A stretch of DNA of 9,171 bases, from the NCBI GenBank assembly GCA_964529265.1, contig CAZGVW010000135.1, forward strand, positions 1-9,171, written 5' to 3'. Positions 5,948-9,171 of this stretch are shown here, piece after piece. This DNA comes from CAZGVW01 sp964529265. Lineage in GTDB: Bacteria; Planctomycetota; Phycisphaerae; Phycisphaerales; UBA1924. Within the stretch, counting starts at the first letter, position 1. The number at the start of each line of letters is the position of its first letter. Below the pieces are notes generated by a model. That model saw nothing but the letters and a program-made list of their open reading frames with translations, was not told where the DNA came from and ran no database searches. A program made the position numbers and the translations under genes.

Positions 5948-6889
5948 TCAGCGGCAGGCTCTGCTGATCTCGTCAAGCTCGCGCAGCGTGCGATCGCGGT
6001 CCCCGGCGCGCGCGCCCTCCACGGCCATCCGTATCGCCGCCACCGGTTTCATGAAAGGCGCACACTCCCCAACCGGATTGAAGACCCTGGGGTTGGCCAT
6101 CGCCTCACGCCACCACAGCGCCCGTAGAAACAGCCGCTGAACCGCCTGGCCGGCGAAGATGCCCTGCGGGTGCCGGCGCAGGTATTCGCCTTCGAGCAGG
6201 TTGGACCACTCCGCATGGCATGGCAGGTCGCCTTCGCATTCACCGCGGAGCCCATTGGTCACTGCGAGCCAGGCGATCTCGTCCGCCGTGCGTGTGCCGC
6301 GATGGCGATCGTGCACCTCGAGAATCGCTTCGTATCGCAGAATGGGGCCGCCGCCGATCTCGTTGTCGACGATGAGCGGCGCGTAGGTCTCCAGAAACTC
6401 ACGCGGACCGTCGTCACGCCCGGCCCCGCGAAATCTCAGCGAGTCCAGCACGTGCTTGACGGCGCGAAGCCGGTAGAACGCAAATCGCGCCGCCGCGGCC
6501 GGCTCGACGACCTCGCCGACCATCCGCTCGACGAAGCTGACAAGTTCAATGCGCGCGCGCCGCCCGTCGCCCGATCGCAACAGCCGCTCCTGAACAATCC
6601 GCTCGGCGACGGGCAGCCGGCGACCGGATGGCAGAGCGCGAGTCAGTTCGGCGAGTAGCCACCCTCCTTGACCATCGATCGTGCGGACTCGGATCCAGGA
6701 TCCATCCGTCGTGGCGCCGACCTCGACGACCTCGGTCCCCAGCGGCACCGTCGTGACGATGGAAACCTCAACGGACGGTTGGGTGCGGAGCCGAACGTTA
6801 GACGCGGCCGTGATCCGCGCGCGGTCGGATTGCGCCGTGTTGAGCGCGATCGAGGCGAGCGAGAAACACAGGACAGCGGCAGCCTGCAC
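5948..6889 (-). CDS. secreted SH3-like domain protein with a four-cysteine C-terminal domain (paralog B)
   Basis: 313-residue paralog of the protein at 1054-2040. It has a hydrophobic N-terminus (AAAVLCFSLASIAL, about 3-16) that looks like a signal peptide. Its SH3b-like domain spans about 24-84 (SNVRLRTQPS, TVPLGTEVVEV, SWIRVRTIDGQGGWLL). The C-terminal region of unknown function carries EIAWLAVTNGLRGECEGD, NLLEGEYLRRHPQG and ANPRVFNP. Cysteines 218, 224, 276 and 312 align with those of paralog A; Cys8 lies in the signal peptide. The start is GTG 6889, the only start codon after an in-frame TGA, and it has a GAGGT ribosome site 8 nt upstream. It follows the RHH gene at 6911-7159 by 21 bases, probably in one transcript. 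PadR begins 85 bases later behind its own promoter. Confidence 0.87.
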   Translation of the reverse strand: MQAAAVLCFSLASIALNTAQSDRARITAASNVRLRTQPSVEVSIVTTVPLGTEVVEVGATTDGSWIRVRTIDGQGGWLLAELTRALPSGRRLPVAERIVQERLLRSGDGRRARIELVSFVERMVGEVVEPAAAARFAFYRLRAVKHVLDSLRFRGAGRDDGPREFLETYAPLIVDNEIGGGPILRYEAILEVHDRHRGTRTADEIAWLAVTNGLRGECEGDLPCHAEWSNLLEGEYLRRHPQGIFAGQAVQRLFLRALWWREAMANPRVFNPVGECAPFMKPVAAIRMAVEGARAGDRDRTLRELDEISRACR

Positions 6890-6910
6890 GATGGGTGACC
6901 TCGTCTTGGT

Positions 6911-7159
6911 TCACCGCCGTGACCGCCGGCGGGTCTTCGCGCCGCGCCGCGGCCGCTCCCACACGGCGGGGTCGAGATACGCCGCCGCAGAATCCGGCTG
7001 GTAGCGATAGGCTTCAGCTGTCGCAGCCTCCTCAACTTCCCAGAGCCCCTGCCGGATGGCCCGGCGGATGAACTCCGACCGCTGCCGGCTGCGCCCGGGC
7101 ACCATCCGTTCCAGCCGCGCAGCGGTTTCGTCGTCGAGCTCGATCCGAACGGCTTTCAT
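6911..7159 (-). CDS. ribbon-helix-helix protein, orphan antitoxin-like
   Basis: 82-residue protein with an N-terminal RHH DNA-binding domain: the strand KAVRIELD (2-9), helix ETAARLERMV, then RSRQRSEFIRRAIRQGLWEV (23-42). The rest (ATAEAYRYQPDSAAAYLDPA, then VWERP) resembles the toxin-binding tail of MazE/CopG-type antitoxins, followed by a very basic end (70-82). No toxin gene follows or precedes it. The next gene is SH3 paralog B, 21 bases downstream, and only 107 bases lie upstream before the TonB-rhodanese stop. It could be a solo antitoxin or a regulator of its own small operon. I chose ATG 7159 because the RHH strand begins there; the longer frame to 7336 overlaps the upstream gene. No Shine-Dalgarno is visible. 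Confidence 0.82.
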   Translation of the reverse strand: MKAVRIELDDETAARLERMVPGRSRQRSEFIRRAIRQGLWEVEEAATAEAYRYQPDSAAAYLDPAVWERPRRGAKTRRRSRR

Positions 7160-7166
7160 CCGGCTA

Positions 7167-7172
7167 ATTATG
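7167..7172 (-). promoter_or_regulatory. candidate -10 box of the RHH gene
   Basis: The minus strand reads CATAAT in an AT-rich patch (CATAATTAG), ending 7 nt before the ATG at 7159. The spacing is the same as in the PadR gene. The -35 region is weak. The rest of the 7160-7266 gap shows only short GC-rich self-complementary stretches and no clear U-tract terminator. Confidence 0.4.
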
Positions 7173-7266
7173 TGGGTGGCAGCGGGCGACGCACCCGAAT
7201 CGTCACGGCCCCGACCACCCGCACGGTCGCCACTGCGCCTGGGCTCGAGGGCCCTACGTACGCGAG

Positions 7267-8088
7267 TTACGGCAGAAAGATCAGCACGCGCGGGATCTTC
7301 GGACCGCGCCGCAGCTGATTCGCCGCCTGGCGGCATGCGGACGTCTCGCTCCGCGAGCAGTCGATGACCACCGGTCTCGTGCGATCGATTTCGATGTACG
7401 CGCGAATCGAGAGCTCGTCGCGGGGAATGTTGATCGCGCCGTCGCGGTGCCCACGTCGGAACTCGTCGCGCTCGCGGATGTCGAGCAGCGTCGGCCTGTC
7501 GTTCGCCATGAGCCGCCGGAGCTCTTCCTCTCCGATCTCGAGGAGATCCGAACCTGCTTCATGCGTGACGACAGGGGCGGCCCCGGGCGGCGTGCCGCGA
7601 GCGCCCGGCATCATCGCGGGCGGTCCGCCCGGCGGCTCCGGCTTGGGTCCGCCGGGCAGCTCCTCCGGATTCGCGACGCGCCCGCGACCGCCGGTAATCT
7701 GGAAGTAGAACGTGACCTTGCCGCGCACACCGTACGGCTCCGTCCGTCCGGCGACCGTCGTCGCGGGAATCTCCCATGCGAGGAGCGCCGTCCGCACCGC
7801 GGCGGCGATCGCCTCGTCCGGCGCCTCGAGCACGCTGACGTCGGCGACCCGTCCGTCGATGCCGCTCCTGATGGCGGCGACGGCGACGCCGGCGCTCTTC
7901 CGCGCGATCGATTCGGCCGGGTAGACAGGCATCGGCTTGCGCGTCGCAACCCGGCGAATGCCCGACTCCTGCATCCGGACCGTTTCGCTCTGCCTCGGAC
8001 CGGCGGTCTCGACGCCAGGCTGCGCCGTCAACGCCATCACGGCAAGGCCGATGACATGAAGACGAATCGACGATCGGGATCTCACCAC
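7267..8088 (-). CDS. secreted TonB C-terminal-like / rhodanese fusion protein
   Basis: 273 residues from GTG 8088; GTG 8085 gives a better 7-nt spacing to the AGGAGG and may be the true start. The N-terminus (IRLHVIGLAVMALTAQPG, 8-25) looks like a signal peptide. Residues 51-132 resemble a TonB C-terminal domain: MPVYPAESIARKSAG, then VAVAAIRSGIDGRVADVSV, ending GKVTFYFQI. A Pro/Gly-rich linker spans 133-175. Residues 183-273 are a rhodanese-like domain: TLLDIRERDEFRRGHRDGAI, then INIPRDEL and the loop DCSRSETSACRQAANQLR with the putative catalytic Cys244. The usual terminal GGxxxW segment is missing; the protein ends VLIFLP. Rhodaneses transfer sulfane sulfur or act as redox/binding modules; no substrate can be named. 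Without a TonB N-terminal anchor it is unlikely to be a classical TonB. Its place after a permease suggests a separate transcript. Confidence 0.85.
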   Translation of the reverse strand: MVRSRSSIRLHVIGLAVMALTAQPGVETAGPRQSETVRMQESGIRRVATRKPMPVYPAESIARKSAGVAVAAIRSGIDGRVADVSVLEAPDEAIAAAVRTALLAWEIPATTVAGRTEPYGVRGKVTFYFQITGGRGRVANPEELPGGPKPEPPGGPPAMMPGARGTPPGAAPVVTHEAGSDLLEIGEEELRRLMANDRPTLLDIRERDEFRRGHRDGAINIPRDELSIRAYIEIDRTRPVVIDCSRSETSACRQAANQLRRGPKIPRVLIFLP

Positions 8089-8092
8089 ACTG

Positions 8093-8098
8093 CCTCCT
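8093..8098 (-). promoter_or_regulatory. strong Shine-Dalgarno of the TonB-rhodanese gene
   Basis: A perfect AGGAGG on the minus strand lies 4 nt before GTG 8088 and 7 nt before GTG 8085, which favours the second GTG as the start. Confidence 0.7.
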
Positions 8099-8116
8099 GG
8101 AGCGTTTTCCAGTTCC

Positions 8117-8225
8117 GTGGCGCGTCGTTCCGTCCGCCCGACGTTGCGAGCGACGCGGCCCAGGACCGGTCAAGCTGGGTCGCGTCAAGCGTGCGAGCCG
8201 GAGGGCGGGCGGAATGACGCGACAC
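8117..8225. repeat. large nested inverted repeat (structured element)
   Basis: Outer arms 8117-8139 and 8203-8225 are complementary at 20 of 23 positions. Inside, 8152-8163 and 8175-8186 form a second stem, 12 positions with one G-T pair, around an 11-nt loop (8164-8174). In plus-strand RNA three of the four non-Watson-Crick positions become G-U pairs, leaving one G-A mismatch (8120/8222). In minus-strand RNA all four are mismatches. It fills most of the gap between the permease stop (8241) and the TonB-rhodanese ribosome site. It has no U-tract. It could be a REP-like element, a MITE-like remnant, a terminator or a structured RNA. Confidence 0.7.
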
Positions 8226-8240
8226 GGTAATGGAAGCGCC

Positions 8241-9171
8241 TTACTCGATCCGCAGGGCGACCGCCGGATCGATTCGCGCGGCCCGCCACGCCGGCAGCAG
8301 GCATCCGGCCAGCGCCGCGGCGGCGACGACGGCAAAAGCGGCCACGAATGAAGCCGCGTCCGTCGGCGCGACGCCGTAGAGCAGTCCGGCCATCGCCTGG
8401 GCCAGCACTGCCGACGCCACCAGGCCAATCGCTCCGCCCGCGGCCGCCAGACGAGCCCCTCGACGTACAACGAGCCCCGCAATCTCCCCGGGCGCGGCGC
8501 CCAGCGTCAGTCGAACGCCGATCTCGGCGGTGCGCTGCCTGACCGCAAAGGCGAGCGACGCGTACACGCCCACGGCGGCCAGCACGATGGCGAGCGATCC
8601 GAACAGCCCGAACAGCATCGCGCCCAGCCGCCATGATCGCGCCTGGACGTCGGCGAGATCCTCGAGCGTACGCACGCTGACGTACGGCAACCCCGCCGCC
8701 GCGGCGCGGATCGCGGCCGTGACGACCGGCACCCCGTCGACCGCACGACCGCTCGTGCGCACGAGCAGCGCCTGCGGCACGCTCGTCCCGCGCTGCGAGA
8801 GGGAATAGAAGATCTCTCCGCTCGCGCGGGTCAGCGACGCCATGCGCCGAGGCTCGCTGAGCCCGACGATCTCCATGCACGGCGATCCGGACGCGATCTC
8901 ACGGCACTGCCCGACGATGCGCTCGCCCGGCCACATCTCGCGCGCCAGAGCGGCGTCCACGATGGCCACGGCGGGCCCGGCCGGACCATCGGCGGCCGTG
9001 AACGACCGGCCTTCGACGATCCGCGTGCCGATCGTCTCGAAGTAGCCGGGCGAGACCGACGCGACCATGCGCGCGAGACCCGCGCCCGATCCCGGCCCGC
9101 CCGGCGGCCCTGACGGCATCGCGACGTACGACTGCCCCGATCCGAGCGGCGACGCGGTGGTCAGCGCGACG
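8241..9171 (-). CDS. ADOP-type ABC transporter permease, C-terminal part (5' end beyond window)
   Basis: The last 309 residues of a second MacB/FtsX-type permease; the frame stays open to the right edge. The visible part starts in the final periplasmic domain (VALTTASPLGSGQ, then VSPGYFETIGTRIVEGRSF), with the MacB-like strands VAIVDAALAREMWPGERIVG and MEIVGLSEP. Three membrane segments follow, near visible residues 182-210, 240-263 and 272-292. The signature AVRQRTAEIGVRLTLGAAPG lies after the first, and the end is PAWRAARIDPAVALRIE. The end and domain order match the permease at 2927-5596, so both are probably ADOP-type paralogs. Its substrate is unknown. An internal ATG at 9119 lies within the conserved domain and is not the real start. 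Stop TAA at 8243-8241. Confidence 0.9.
   Translation of the reverse strand, partial: VALTTASPLGSGQSYVAMPSGPPGGPGSGAGLARMVASVSPGYFETIGTRIVEGRSFTAADGPAGPAVAIVDAALAREMWPGERIVGQCREIASGSPCMEIVGLSEPRRMASLTRASGEIFYSLSQRGTSVPQALLVRTSGRAVDGVPVVTAAIRAAAAGLPYVSVRTLEDLADVQARSWRLGAMLFGLFGSLAIVLAAVGVYASLAFAVRQRTAEIGVRLTLGAAPGEIAGLVVRRGARLAAAGGAIGLVASAVLAQAMAGLLYGVAPTDAASFVAAFAVVAAAALAGCLLPAWRAARIDPAVALRIE

Noticed and set aside
7160..7266. A hidden toxin gene partnering the RHH protein
   Set aside because: Only 107 bases are available, with no start codon, ribosome site or open frame of useful length.

Overview
The window is a strongly GC-rich bacterial segment in which every gene I can support is on the minus strand, so it reads from right to left. 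Two large 'orphan' MacB/FtsX-type permeases of the ADOP kind (acidobacterial duplicated orphan permeases), one of them coupled to a small PadR repressor, point to Acidobacteriota, possibly a Vicinamibacteria-like lineage. This assignment rests on gene content only. There is no rRNA, tRNA, transposase or CRISPR array.

Layout in transcription order: (1) 9171-8241, C-terminal part of an ADOP-type permease cut by the window edge. (2) 8240-8089, an intergenic stretch with a large nested inverted repeat. (3) 8088-7267, a secreted TonB-like/rhodanese fusion protein. (4) 7159-6911, a ribbon-helix-helix (RHH) protein with no toxin beside it. (5) 6889-5948, a secreted SH3-like protein (paralog B). (6) 5862-5593 and 5596-2927, PadR regulator and full-length ADOP permease, overlapping by 4 bases, behind a promoter that contains a dyad. 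(7) 2859-2647 and 2650-2243, a VapBC toxin-antitoxin pair, also with a 4-base overlap. (8) 2242-2041, a stretch with a tiny ORF and degenerate octamer repeats. (9) 2040-1054, a second SH3-like protein (paralog A). (10) 914-1, the N-terminal part of a kexin-like S8 serine peptidase that runs off the left edge. No gene-free gap exceeds about 200 bases.

How it fits together: two units are clear, the PadR-permease operon (a ligand-responsive repressor controlling a membrane permease) and the VapBC module. The most notable unexplained content is the pair of SH3-like secreted proteins. They share an unrecognised C-terminal domain with four aligned cysteines, and each lies downstream of an RHH gene. 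All three DNA-binding regulator genes (PadR, VapB-like, RHH) have a -10-like hexamer ending 7-8 nt before the ATG and no Shine-Dalgarno sequence, which suggests leaderless transcripts. Octamer repeats (NNATCGGG on the plus strand) flank SH3 paralog A on both sides.
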